Origin: Lachnospiraceae bacterium
GTDB lineage: Bacteria > Bacillota > Clostridia > Lachnospirales > Lachnospiraceae
Reading direction: 5' to 3'
NCBI GenBank assembly: GCA_017392525.1
Contig: JAFOVD010000002.1
Span: 1-33,866 of the forward strand
Length of the DNA stretch: 33,866 nucleotides
Both the position numbers and the translations under genes were made by a program. The number at the start of each line of letters is the position of its first letter. Positions within the stretch are counted from its first letter, which is position 1. The notes below the pieces were generated by a model. The model did no database searches, was not told the DNA's origin, and saw nothing but the letters and a program-made list of their open reading frames with translations. This document shows, one piece after another, positions 1 through 9,032 of this stretch.

Positions 1-2056
1 CAGCCTTTGTCTGCATAGCTGCAATTTCAGGATATGTTACCGCAAGACGGCATCCTCTGTGTCCCATCATTGGGTTGAATTCCTTCAAGCCAGAGATGAT
101 GGCCTTGATATCTTCTACGGTCTTACCCTGTGCATCTGCAAGTTTCTTGATTTCTTCCTCTGTATTCGGAACGAATTCATGAAGTGGTGGATCTAAGAAA
201 CGGATCGTTACCGGATCCCCTTCCATTACTTCGAATAACTGTTCAAAGTCACTCTGCTGATATGGAAGAATCTTATCCAGAGCCTTCTCACGATCTTCTA
301 CTGTGTCAGAGCAAATCATCTCACGGAAGGCAGCGATTCTGTCTTCATCGAAGAACATATGCTCTGTACGGCAAAGTCCAATACCCTGTGCGCCAAGTTC
401 ACGAGCCTTCTTTGCATCGGTTGGCGTATCCGCATTGGTACGAACCTTTAATTTTCTGAACTTATCAGCCCATCCCATGATGCGACCGAATTCACCGGCA
501 ATCTGTGCATCCACTGTCTTGATAATACCTTCGTAGATATTTCCAGTAGTACCATCAATGGAAATGAAATCGCCCTCGTGGAATGTCTTTCCAGCTAATG
601 TGAACTTCTTATTCTCTTCATCCATAATGATATCGCCGCATCCGGAAACGCAGCATTCACCCATACCACGGGCAACTACTGCAGCGTGGCTTGTCATACC
701 ACCACGAACGGTCAAGATACCCTCAGCAGACTTCATACCTGTGATATCTTCTGGTGATGTCTCAAGACGAACCAGGATTACCTTCTCGCCCTTAGCAGCC
801 CATTCTACAGAATCTTCTGCTGTAAATACGACCTTACCACAAGCAGCACCAGGAGATGCTCCCAAGCCCTTGCCGAGTGGTGTTGCTGCCTTAAGTGCAG
901 CTGTATCAAACTGTGGATGAAGAAGTGTATCTAAGTTACGAGGATCGATCATAGCAACTGCTTCTTCCTCTGTCTTCATTCCTTCATCTACTAAATCGCA
1001 AGCAATCTTAAGAGCTGCATGCGCTGTTCTCTTACCATTACGACACTGAAGCATATAGAGCTTACCATTTTCAACAGTAAATTCCATATCCTGCATGTCA
1101 TGATAATGATCTTCCAAAGTATGGCATACCTTGATGAAATCACTATAAGCTTCTGGGAATTTCTCTTCCATCTGGGAGATTGGCATTGGTGTACGAACAC
1201 CGGCAACTACGTCCTCACCCTGTGCATTGGTAAGGAATTCCCCCATCAGCTTCTTCTCTCCGGTTGCAGGATCACGTGTGAATGCAACACCTGTACCAGA
1301 GTTATCATTTAAATTACCAAATACCATTGGCATGACGTTAACAGCTGTTCCCCAGGAATATGGGATATCATTATCACGACGATAGACATTCGCACGTGGG
1401 TTATCCCAAGAACGGAATACAGCTTCAATAGCAAGCTTTAACTGCTCTACCGGATCGGATGGGAAATCTTCACCCAGCTGTTTCTTGTATTCTGCCTTAA
1501 ACTGTTCTGCCAATTTTTTAAGATCCTGAGCATCAAGCTCAACATCATATTTAACACCCTTCTCTTCTTTCATCTTGTCGATGAGCTGTTCGAAGTACTT
1601 CTTACCAACTTCCATTACTACGTCTGAGAACATCTGAATAAATCTTCTGTAAGAATCATATACGAAACGCTCAAACTTAGGATCTGGATTCCCCTTAATC
1701 ATGGCTTCTACTACTTCGTCATTCAGTCCAAGGTTTAAGATGGTGTCCATCATACCAGGCATAGATGCTCTCGCACCGGAACGTACCGATACCAGAAGTG
1801 GATTATCTAAATCGCCGAACTTCTTGCCGTTCAGCTCTTCCATCTTCTTAACCCCTTCCATTGCCTGTGCCATGATTTCGTCGTTAATCTTACGACCATC
1901 CTCATAGTACTGTGTACAAGCCTCAGTAGTAATTGTGAAACCCTGTGGTACAGGGAGCCCGATGTTGCTCATCTCTGCAAGATTCGCACCCTTTCCACCG
2001 AGGAGTTCTCTCATGTTAGCGTTTCCCTCGCTAAACATATAGACCCATTTTGCCAT
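1..2056 (-). CDS. ppdK: Pyruvate, phosphate dikinase (C-terminus cut by window edge)
   Basis: PPDK interconverts pyruvate, ATP and Pi with PEP, AMP and PPi. In anaerobic clostridia it commonly works in the glycolytic direction with pyrophosphate. About 685 residues are visible of a family length near 875. The N-terminal ATP-grasp domain begins MAKWVYMFSEGNANMRELLGG and contains VRSGARASMPGMMDTILNLG at about residues 91-110. The phosphohistidine segment GGMTSHAAVVARGMG places the swivelling His at residue 457. The start of the PEP-binding barrel follows (RTEHMFFDEDRI, then MMGHRGCRLAVTYPEIA). The barrel's catalytic Cys lies beyond the window edge and cannot be checked. The ATG at 2054-2056 follows an AGGAGG at 8-nt spacing. 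A terminator separates the gene from glyS, so it is probably its own transcription unit. Identity is certain. Confidence 0.97.
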   Translation of the reverse strand, partial: MAKWVYMFSEGNANMRELLGGKGANLAEMSNIGLPVPQGFTITTEACTQYYEDGRKINDEIMAQAMEGVKKMEELNGKKFGDLDNPLLVSVRSGARASMPGMMDTILNLGLNDEVVEAMIKGNPDPKFERFVYDSYRRFIQMFSDVVMEVGKKYFEQLIDKMKEEKGVKYDVELDAQDLKKLAEQFKAEYKKQLGEDFPSDPVEQLKLAIEAVFRSWDNPRANVYRRDNDIPYSWGTAVNVMPMVFGNLNDNSGTGVAFTRDPATGEKKLMGEFLTNAQGEDVVAGVRTPMPISQMEEKFPEAYSDFIKVCHTLEDHYHDMQDMEFTVENGKLYMLQCRNGKRTAHAALKIACDLVDEGMKTEEEAVAMIDPRNLDTLLHPQFDTAALKAATPLGKGLGASPGAACGKVVFTAEDSVEWAAKGEKVILVRLETSPEDITGMKSAEGILTVRGGMTSHAAVVARGMGECCVSGCGDIIMDEENKKFTLAGKTFHEGDFISIDGTTGNIYEGIIKTVDAQIAGEFGRIMGWADKFRKLKVRTNADTPTDAKKARELGAQGIGLCRTEHMFFDEDRIAAFREMICSDTVEDREKALDKILPYQQSDFEQLFEVMEGDPVTIRFLDPPLHEFVPNTEEEIKKLADAQGKTVEDIKAIISGLKEFNPMMGHRGCRLAVTYPEIAAMQTKA

Positions 2057-2152
2057 TTTAAATTTCCTCCTATACATTATATAACTATTGCATGGAGCCC
2101 AACCGACTCCTATACAATATACACCCCATGCGTGTTTATCCACACACAAATA

Positions 2153-2180
2153 ATTTTATCACTTTTACTATCTCATGCAA
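2153..2180 (-). promoter_or_regulatory. Candidate ppdK promoter
   Basis: Read on the minus strand there is TTGCAT, a 16-bp spacer and TAAAAT, with TG one base before the -10 (extended -10). The -35 is weak (3 of 6). The predicted leader is about 90 nt and holds a small hairpin (arms 2094-2099 and 2105-2110). It is the best of several AT-rich possibilities, not a firm call. Confidence 0.4.
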
Positions 2181-2181
2181 T

Positions 2182-2221
2182 TAAAAAAAGACGAAAAGTC
2201 ACAATATGTAACCTTTCGTCT
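2182..2221 (-). terminator. Rho-independent terminator after glyS
   Basis: Arms AGACGAAAAGT (2189-2199) and ACCTTTCGTCT (2211-2221) pair with one A:C mismatch, and the pairing can continue into the loop. On the minus strand the stem is followed by seven Ts (2183-2189). It lies 20 nt after the glyS stop and ends the long mscS-to-glyS unit. Confidence 0.85.
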
Positions 2222-2240
2222 CTATATTTTTTAGTAAATA

Positions 2241-3638
2241 TTACCAAGCAAACTTCTTCTGGAAGTAAGCATCGAGGTCTTCAATCTTAATTCGTTCCTG
2301 TTCCATTGTGTCACGGTCACGAACTGTAACTGCATGATCCTCTTCAGAATCGAAATCGTATGTTACACAGAATGGTGTACCGATTTCATCCTGACGACGG
2401 TAACGCTTACCGATATTTCCTCTATCATCAAATTCACAATAGTAATTCTTAGAAAGCTGTTCAAATACCTTCTCTGCGCCTTCGTTGAGCTTCTTAGAAA
2501 GTGGAAGCACACCGATCTTAACAGGTGCAAGAGCTGGATGGAAATGAAGCACTGTTCTCATATCAGGCTTCTCTTCTGTTCCGATATTTTCTTCATCATA
2601 TGCTTCGCAAAGGAAGGCAAGAACCACACGGTCTGCACCAAGTGATGGTTCGATAACATATGGAAGATACTTCTCATTCTTCTGATCATCGAAGTATGTC
2701 AGATCCTGCTTAGATTCTTCCTGGTGACGACCAAGGTCATAATCTGTACGGTCTGCGATACCCCAAAGTTCTCCCCAACCAAATGGGAATAAGTATTCGA
2801 TATCTGTTGTACCCTTAGAATAGAAGGATAATTCATCTGCATCATGATCACGAAGTCTCATGTTTTCTTCATTAATACCAAGAGAAAGTAACCAGTCACG
2901 GCAGAATGCTCTCCAATACTGGAACCACTCTAAATCGGTACCTGGTTCGCAGAAGAATTCCAATTCCATCTGTTCGAACTCACGTGTACGGAATGTAAAG
3001 TTACCAGGAGTGATTTCATTTCTGAATGACTTACCAATCTGTCCAATACCAAATGGAATCTTCTTACGAGATGTTCTCTGAACGTTCTTGAAGTTTACGA
3101 AGATACCCTGTGCTGTTTCAGGACGAAGATATACGGTATTCTTAGCATCTTCTGTTACACCCTGGAATGTCTTGAACATCAGGTTGAACTGACGAATTTC
3201 TGTGAAGTTATGTTCTCCACATGATGGACATGGAACATTGTGATCCTTGATCCAGCTTTCCATTTCTTCATTTGTCCATCCATCAACAGATGTCTTTAAT
3301 TCGATTCCATTTTCCTGTGCGAAATCTTCGATAATCTTATCTGCACGGAATCTTTCATGACATTCCTTACAATCCATAAGAGGATCTGAGAAACCGCCAA
3401 GATGTCCGGATGCAACCCAAGTCTGAGGGTTCATCAGGATTGCACAATCAACACCAACGTTGTACTTGTTTTCCTGGATGAATTTCTTCCACCAAGCTTT
3501 CTTTACATTGTTCTTAAGTTCTACACCAAGGTTACCATAATCCCAAGTGTTTGCCAGTCCACCGTAGATCTCTGATCCCGGATAAACAAAACCTCTTGCC
3601 TTAGCCAAGCTTACGATCTTGTCCATTGTCTTTTCCAT
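2241..3638 (-). CDS. glyS: Glycine--tRNA ligase, single-chain dimeric type
   Basis: Class II aminoacyl-tRNA synthetase charging tRNA-Gly, of the alpha2 type (GlyQS/eukaryote-like) and not the alpha2beta2 type. The protein has 465 residues. N-terminal [20 protein letters not shown] and [18 protein letters not shown] are typical. Class II motif 2 is [20 protein letters not shown], followed by ELEFF. Motif 3 is [10 protein letters not shown] near the end, before the anticodon-binding domain ([18 protein letters not shown]). A longer reading frame reaches 3689, but it overlaps the upstream gene. The ATG at 3636-3638 has a GAGGAAG ribosome site and gives the family N-terminus MEKTMDKIV. It sits 37 nt after the preceding unknown gene and is last in its operon. 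No T-box leader is visible directly upstream, as expected for an internal operon gene. Confidence 0.97.
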   Translation of the reverse strand: MEKTMDKIVSLAKARGFVYPGSEIYGGLANTWDYGNLGVELKNNVKKAWWKKFIQENKYNVGVDCAILMNPQTWVASGHLGGFSDPLMDCKECHERFRADKIIEDFAQENGIELKTSVDGWTNEEMESWIKDHNVPCPSCGEHNFTEIRQFNLMFKTFQGVTEDAKNTVYLRPETAQGIFVNFKNVQRTSRKKIPFGIGQIGKSFRNEITPGNFTFRTREFEQMELEFFCEPGTDLEWFQYWRAFCRDWLLSLGINEENMRLRDHDADELSFYSKGTTDIEYLFPFGWGELWGIADRTDYDLGRHQEESKQDLTYFDDQKNEKYLPYVIEPSLGADRVVLAFLCEAYDEENIGTEEKPDMRTVLHFHPALAPVKIGVLPLSKKLNEGAEKVFEQLSKNYYCEFDDRGNIGKRYRRQDEIGTPFCVTYDFDSEEDHAVTVRDRDTMEQERIKIEDLDAYFQKKFAW

Positions 3639-3675
3639 GTTTCTCTTCCTCATTTCTTTATATCTAAATAATCTA

Positions 3676-4386
3676 TTATTTGTAAACAATATAGGTTCTT
3701 ACAACTGCATCGTCGTCTGTATCTGAAGCAGAAATAACAACGGTATCATCATCGGATACTGTAGTTCCCTTATCAGTTACATACAAAATGTTACCCGGAA
3801 CTACAACGGTACAATTTTCTTCAAGCACCAAAACATTGTTATCACCTGTTTCTGTGACTTTGCTGACCTTTGCAGTATCACCCTTCTTACCGGATGAAAC
3901 ACTTACAAAAGAATCATTGAAGTCTAATCCTTCAGAATCTGTGGCGTCAGAAATTGTACCTGCATATGCATAGTAGGATGTGAAATCCTCATAGACATCC
4001 ACTGACTTATAGGTTGTTCTGCAATATACCTGATCTCCACTGGATGTGAAATACTTCAGTTTTACAGAACCACTGCCATTCTCGTCATTGTATTCCTTAA
4101 TTGTCGATTTAATAAAGCTCTTCAAGTCCGATGCATCATAATAATTCTCTGATAGCTTCGTAACTTCTTCAAATACAACACTTCCGTCAGAATTCAACTT
4201 CAAAGTTGTTGTATCGGCTTTTTTATAAAATGTACCACGTAGCGCCAGAACTAATAGAATTACTGCAGCGATTACTGCAACAATTGCTCCAATCAATAGT
4301 CTTCTACGTCTTCTCAAAATTTTCATGCGGGCCTCTTTACGCTGCGTGCGTAACATATCCCTTTTCTTCTGCTCTTCTGTGCGCAT
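3676..4386 (-). CDS. Unknown membrane-anchored protein, 236 aa
   Basis: I do not recognise a family. From the ATG at 4384-4386 the protein begins with about 29 very basic residues ([20 protein letters not shown], then RRRRR at 25-29). One hydrophobic segment follows (about 30-49, [20 protein letters not shown]). The remaining ~185 residues are acidic and Ser/Thr/Asp-rich and are predicted to lie outside the cell (N-in, C-out by the positive-inside rule). The segments [20 protein letters not shown] and [20 protein letters not shown] suggest beta-rich extracytoplasmic folding. The frame can start 13 codons earlier at a TTG, but GGGAGG lies 6 nt before the ATG chosen here. It lies between recO and glyS with short gaps (39 and 37 nt), so it is co-transcribed with housekeeping genes. 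A role at the membrane is all that can be inferred. Confidence 0.8.
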   Translation of the reverse strand: MRTEEQKKRDMLRTQRKEARMKILRRRRRLLIGAIVAVIAAVILLVLALRGTFYKKADTTTLKLNSDGSVVFEEVTKLSENYYDASDLKSFIKSTIKEYNDENGSGSVKLKYFTSSGDQVYCRTTYKSVDVYEDFTSYYAYAGTISDATDSEGLDFNDSFVSVSSGKKGDTAKVSKVTETGDNNVLVLEENCTVVVPGNILYVTDKGTTVSDDDTVVISASDTDDDAVVRTYIVYK

Positions 4387-4425
4387 GTCAACCTCCCATG
4401 CAATAAACCGCGGTTCATTATACAA

Positions 4426-5169
4426 CTACCACATGCTTTTTTCAAGGAACTCCTCGGACTTAAATACGTGAGTAAAGTATCGTTTCCGATAGATTCTCAT
4501 AAGTTCAATCAACTCAGACTGCACTCCTTCAGACAACTTAAAGGTATACAGTTTCTCCACCGGGGTACTTACAATATACTGCATCGTATAAATTGACGAG
4601 GATTGCAGGACCTCTCCGCCCTCTTTTTCTCTGCAACTGTCGCATACCAGCCCTCGATGTTTCATGCTAAATGCGTGCAGATCTTCTTTTTTCCCACATA
4701 CCTGACATGTATATACATTGGGATACTCTCCATTGATAACCAGCGTTTTAAACTCATAAATAAATTTAATAAGTGAAAGGGACAGAACTTTCTTCTCCAT
4801 CACCTTAAGGGTAAGATAAAGCAATTTCAATCTCTGTCTCTCATCCATATTCTCCTGAGCATAATACTCCGCTATCTCCAGAAAATAAAATCCGTAGTAA
4901 ACCATTTCCAGATCCTGGGTAAGTTCTCGAAAATACTCTTTGATATCCGTTTTGGAAACCGTATAACTGCTCCGTCCCTCATAGATTTCGAAGGTTCCGT
5001 AAGCAAAAGGATTCGCCGCTGCCAGATTGGGACTGTTCGGTCTCCTGGCTCCACGGATAAATGCCGAAATCAGCCCACGTTCTCTGGTGAGGATCATTAT
5101 TCTCTTGTCATATTCCCCAATGGGCATCGCCGATAAAACCATGCCCTCCACTAATAGACGTTCCGACAT
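4426..5169 (-). CDS. recO: DNA repair protein RecO
   Basis: RecO acts with RecR and RecF in gap repair, loading RecA onto SSB-coated single-stranded DNA. The 247-residue protein has the N-terminal OB-fold (MSERLLVEGMVLSAMPIGEY, then ILTRERGLISAFIRGARRP). A helical middle follows, with a zinc-binding knuckle formed by Cys155, Cys158, Cys176 and Cys179. Start ATG at 5167-5169 follows AGGAAG at about 6 nt. It lies 16 nt downstream of era, the usual era-recO pairing in Bacillota, and its stop is 39 nt before the next gene. Length is normal and all four cysteines are present. Confidence 0.96.
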   Translation of the reverse strand: MSERLLVEGMVLSAMPIGEYDKRIMILTRERGLISAFIRGARRPNSPNLAAANPFAYGTFEIYEGRSSYTVSKTDIKEYFRELTQDLEMVYYGFYFLEIAEYYAQENMDERQRLKLLYLTLKVMEKKVLSLSLIKFIYEFKTLVINGEYPNVYTCQVCGKKEDLHAFSMKHRGLVCDSCREKEGGEVLQSSSIYTMQYIVSTPVEKLYTFKLSEGVQSELIELMRIYRKRYFTHVFKSEEFLEKSMW

Positions 5170-5185
5170 ATATTCTTCCTACGCT

Positions 5186-6094
5186 TTAGATATCTTTTTT
5201 ATTAAATCCATAATTCTGAAGCAGGAAATCAGATTCTCTCCAATCCTTCTTTACCTTTACCCATAGTTTCAGATTTACTTTCTGATCCAGGAAATGCTCA
5301 ATCTCATAACGAGCATCTGTACCGATACGTTTCAGCATCGCGCCCTGTTTTCCAATAATAATTCCCTTATGAGAATCCTTCTCACAGACAATAGTAGCGT
5401 CGATGTCCACCATCTTGCCGCCCTTTCTTGTCTTCATCTGATCTACAGAAACTGCAATACCATGAGGAACCTCATTCTTCAGAAGATATAGAGCCTTCTC
5501 GCGAATCATCTCTGCCACGATTTCTCGCTCCGTCTGATCCGTAATGGTATCCTCGTCATAATACATTGGTCCAAATGGAAGACACTTGAAAATCACATCC
5601 AAAAGTGTGTCGGTATTGGTTCCCTTCATTGCTGAAACCGGTACGATTTCTGCAAAGTCCAGAAGCTTACGATAAGCATCGATTACCTCTAATACTTCAT
5701 CCTTCTTAATAGTATCAACTTTATTGATAACCAAAATAACCGGAACACGTGCATTCTTCAAAGAATTTGCGATTTCCTCTTCGCCCTTTTTGATTTTCGC
5801 ATCCGGCTCCACCAGCCAGAGCAAGCAGTCCACATCCTCCATGGTCTTCTTGGCTACTGTCATCATATATTCACCAAGTTTGTTCTTGGCCTGATGAATA
5901 CCCGGTGTGTCCAGAAAGACTATCTGTCCCTTATCAGAGTCTGTATAAACAGTCTGAATACGGTTTCTCGTGGTCTGTGGCTTACTGGATGTAATGGCAA
6001 TTTTCTGTCCGATCAGTTTATTCATAAGTGTAGACTTGCCAACATTTGGTCTACCAATGATCGTAACAAAGCCCGATTTAAAAGTATCGGTCAT
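5186..6094 (-). CDS. era: GTPase Era
   Basis: Essential GTPase that binds the 3' end of 16S rRNA and assists 30S maturation. The 302-residue protein shows all G motifs: G1 GRPNVGKS at 14-21, G2 with TT at 41-42, G3 DTPG at 62-65, G4 NKVD at 124-127 and G5 SAMKG at 154-158. The C-terminal KH domain has the IIGKQG loop at 246-251. Start ATG at 6092-6094 is preceded by AGGGAG at 6 nt. It lies between the M16C peptidase (30 nt upstream) and recO (16 nt downstream) and is clearly part of the same transcript. Confidence 0.98.
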   Translation of the reverse strand: MTDTFKSGFVTIIGRPNVGKSTLMNKLIGQKIAITSSKPQTTRNRIQTVYTDSDKGQIVFLDTPGIHQAKNKLGEYMMTVAKKTMEDVDCLLWLVEPDAKIKKGEEEIANSLKNARVPVILVINKVDTIKKDEVLEVIDAYRKLLDFAEIVPVSAMKGTNTDTLLDVIFKCLPFGPMYYDEDTITDQTEREIVAEMIREKALYLLKNEVPHGIAVSVDQMKTRKGGKMVDIDATIVCEKDSHKGIIIGKQGAMLKRIGTDARYEIEHFLDQKVNLKLWVKVKKDWRESDFLLQNYGFNKKDI

Positions 6095-6124
6095 AGATTT
6101 CTCCCTTTCTTTCTATCTTATTCA

Positions 6125-9031
6125 CTATGCAAACAACGGTTTTACTTCCTGGAACATATCTTTCTGCTCCTGAATCTTATCTTCATTACCGATTACACAG
6201 AGATAACCCTGTGCCATAGTCTTTTCAACAACATCTGCCAATGCCTGAATATCTTCGACAGTAGCATTGATAACTTCATCTCTGGTCTTCTGAATCATTT
6301 CCATAGACACGCCTGTCATATAGGCTGTCAGACCTCGGATTCCCTTCTGATATGGTGTCAGAGGTGTGTCCATATTGGAAATGGTACCGATGACGTATTT
6401 TGTCATGGTTCTCTCATCCACCTTGAAGTTTCTTAAGTACTCCGGTGTCTTTTCAAATACATCATATGTATTTTCAAGATTCGGATCTCGGTAGGATACA
6501 AATGAAATACGACCTTCTCTTGTGAAGTCGCTCATACATCCGTAAGCGCCACCCTCCACACGAATCTTCTGCCAGAAATAATCATATCCCAAAATAACCT
6601 TGAGGACCTTCATGGCTCCACTAAACTGATATCCGGCCTTGGTGAAGTCACCGGTTCTTGCAACATACTGGATCTTGGCTGCATTCTTAAATCCTTCGTT
6701 CTTCTTCTCACAGTCCAAAATCAGCTTCGCAGGTTCCACAGGTGAATCGTAAAGCTTCTCCACAAGAGTTGGGATATACTGTTTCATCTGCTCCAGAGCA
6801 GTATCATTTCCAGTTGTGTCACCCATCAGATTCTCTTTACGCAAAATATTCTTGCGAAGAACCTCAACACGTTCTCTAAACACCTTGACCTTGTTATCGA
6901 AATCCCTCTCAAAATCTTTGAGGTACTGATAATATGCGATACCGGATGACTCCTCTGTAAGAGCAGCGGAAGGTGAATAATAACTTGCCGCACGAAGAGC
7001 TGCCGCAGTATGTCCGGCTGACTGGAACTTCATCTCAAGTCGTGAAATATTCTGCTTCAAAAGGTCATGCAATCGCTTGTCATCTGAGAAGTCAAAGCGG
7101 AATAACATCTCTTCCAGAAGCTCTGTGGCCTTGGCAAAATTCTCGAAGATAAACTTCGTTCTAGCCTCCCAGGCCAGTGTGACTTCACCATCCATATGCG
7201 GATAGATCTTAATCTGGGCGCTCATACCGCCTGTGTAGATATTTACCGCATTTGCAAAATCATTGAAGCTGTAATTCTCGGTATCTGTAAGTCCGATAAT
7301 ATCGGAAAGGAATCCCAGTCGTGGAATATCTTCCCTGGTAACATTATCAATCTTAAATACCAGATTCATGTAGTGGATTCCATTCGTCTCCAGTGCATGA
7401 TGAAGCACCTTGATATCGCCGGCCTCTTCATGATGTACGTGAAGTGAACGTACCTCTTTTCTTAAATCCGATCTCTTCAGAAGTGGAATCTTCTCCAGAT
7501 CCTCCTGGGTCTCAGGTTTCTGCTGGTACTCGCGAAGTGCCTTTGTCTCCTCCACAATCTGCTTCTTCTGCTCATCTGTAAGGGTTGCCTTGTAATCCGC
7601 CAGCTTCTTTTTAAGTTCTTCATCCTCTTGGGATGTAAGTCCCGGCTCCGGTTTTACCGTGAGGATGGATACATGATGATTATCCAGGAAATATTCCTGC
7701 ACCAGATCCTCGAAATATCCTGTATCAACCTGCTCCATCAGGTTTGTCAACACTTCTATAGCATGCATATGCATAAATGGCTGTTCTCTATCATAAAGCC
7801 AGCTATCCAGCATATTTAATCCGTAAATCAGGCCCTTTGGGTACACGCCAAAGTCCGCTTCACGATAACGGAACTGTGAGCTATTGATTGCGGCACGAAG
7901 TGCATCGTGATTTAATCCATTTCTCATCTTCTTCAGCGTATCCATGATTACCCGAACGAATTCATCCTTCTGAGACAGCTGTGCACCCTTGGCAACAATA
8001 GAGAATATTGGCTGAAGTGTGCCACTGTCATAGCCGCCCTGGATATCCTTACCGATACCTGCATCCAAAAGTGCCTGACGCACAGGAGCTCCCGGCGAAC
8101 TGATCAGCGAATAATCCAACACGTCAAATGCCTGGTAGAGTTTTGGATCTAATACTGTACCCACAACAAAGTTCATAGCCAGATATGTCTGACCATCTGT
8201 ATCTTCCCCTGAGGAGATACTGTACTCTTTTGTTATTTCCAAAGGCTTGTCAAACGCCTTCTGCTCTTTAATCTCAGAATCCAGTTCGAAATACTCATAC
8301 TTGGATAAATATTCACGATCCAGATAATCCAGACGTTCATCCATATCCATATCACCATAGAGGTAAATATAGGAATTGCATGGATGATAATATCTCTTAT
8401 GAAAATCCAAAAATTCATCATATGTCAGTGATGGAATCACCTTAGGATCTCCACCTGATTCATAATGGTATGTTGTATCAGGGAAAAGAGAGTTGAAAAT
8501 CTCACGCTGGAGAACATCATCCGGAGATGAAAAAGCACCCTTCATCTCGTTATATACAACACCGTTTAATGTAAGTTCAGAATCCTCTGATTCCATCTCA
8601 TAGTGCCATCCCTCTTGCTTGAAGATCTCTTCATGCTTATAGATGTTCGGATGGAATACCGCGTCCATATAGACGTCCATCAGATTCTCAAAATCCTTTT
8701 CATTGGTGGATGCCACCGGGAATACCGTCTTGTCCGGATATGTCATGGCATTCAAAAATGTATTCAAAGATCCCTTAACCAATTCTACAAATGGATCTTT
8801 CAGAGGATATTTGTCCGATCCGCATAACACTGTATGCTCGATAATATGAGGTACACCTGTTGAATCATTTACCGGTGTACGAAATCCGATATAAAACACT
8901 TTGTTTTCATCATCGTTTTCAATCAGAGTGATATGTGCTCCACTCTTCTTATGTCGGAGTAAATATCCATTAGAATGAATATCTTTTAATTCTTCCTGTC
9001 CAAGTAATTCATATGCCTCATGTATTTTCAA
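6125..9031 (-). CDS. M16C zinc metallopeptidase, presequence-protease (PreP/Cym1)-like
   Basis: A 968-residue peptidase of the insulinase superfamily, predicted to clamp and cut short peptides inside a two-half chamber. The inverted zinc motif HxxEH is H62-I-I-E65-H66 in PHIIEHTVLCGS. The distal zinc-ligand Glu is probably E162 in GVVYNEMKGAF. The TYPDKTVFPVAS segment and full length match the M16C (PreP) subfamily. No signal peptide is visible, so it is probably cytosolic. The start is a TTG at 9029-9031, supported by AAGGAGG 9 nt upstream; no suitable in-frame ATG lies near the N-terminus. The TTG sits 1 nt after the mscS stop, so the two genes are tightly coupled. The natural substrate in bacteria is not deducible from sequence. 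Confidence 0.92.
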   Translation of the reverse strand: MKIHEAYELLGQEELKDIHSNGYLLRHKKSGAHITLIENDDENKVFYIGFRTPVNDSTGVPHIIEHTVLCGSDKYPLKDPFVELVKGSLNTFLNAMTYPDKTVFPVASTNEKDFENLMDVYMDAVFHPNIYKHEEIFKQEGWHYEMESEDSELTLNGVVYNEMKGAFSSPDDVLQREIFNSLFPDTTYHYESGGDPKVIPSLTYDEFLDFHKRYYHPCNSYIYLYGDMDMDERLDYLDREYLSKYEYFELDSEIKEQKAFDKPLEITKEYSISSGEDTDGQTYLAMNFVVGTVLDPKLYQAFDVLDYSLISSPGAPVRQALLDAGIGKDIQGGYDSGTLQPIFSIVAKGAQLSQKDEFVRVIMDTLKKMRNGLNHDALRAAINSSQFRYREADFGVYPKGLIYGLNMLDSWLYDREQPFMHMHAIEVLTNLMEQVDTGYFEDLVQEYFLDNHHVSILTVKPEPGLTSQEDEELKKKLADYKATLTDEQKKQIVEETKALREYQQKPETQEDLEKIPLLKRSDLRKEVRSLHVHHEEAGDIKVLHHALETNGIHYMNLVFKIDNVTREDIPRLGFLSDIIGLTDTENYSFNDFANAVNIYTGGMSAQIKIYPHMDGEVTLAWEARTKFIFENFAKATELLEEMLFRFDFSDDKRLHDLLKQNISRLEMKFQSAGHTAAALRAASYYSPSAALTEESSGIAYYQYLKDFERDFDNKVKVFRERVEVLRKNILRKENLMGDTTGNDTALEQMKQYIPTLVEKLYDSPVEPAKLILDCEKKNEGFKNAAKIQYVARTGDFTKAGYQFSGAMKVLKVILGYDYFWQKIRVEGGAYGCMSDFTREGRISFVSYRDPNLENTYDVFEKTPEYLRNFKVDERTMTKYVIGTISNMDTPLTPYQKGIRGLTAYMTGVSMEMIQKTRDEVINATVEDIQALADVVEKTMAQGYLCVIGNEDKIQEQKDMFQEVKPLFA

Positions 9032-9032
9032 T

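Noticed and set aside
4401-4412. Palindrome AACCGCGGTT before the unknown gene, considered as part of a glyS T-box
   Set aside because: It is only a 10-bp palindrome in a short intergenic gap inside an operon, without other T-box elements; glyS is two genes away from any promoter.
5894-6436. A 180-codon plus-strand frame opposite era and the M16C gene
   Set aside because: It spans the ends of two certain genes in antisense, without ribosome site or recognisable domain.
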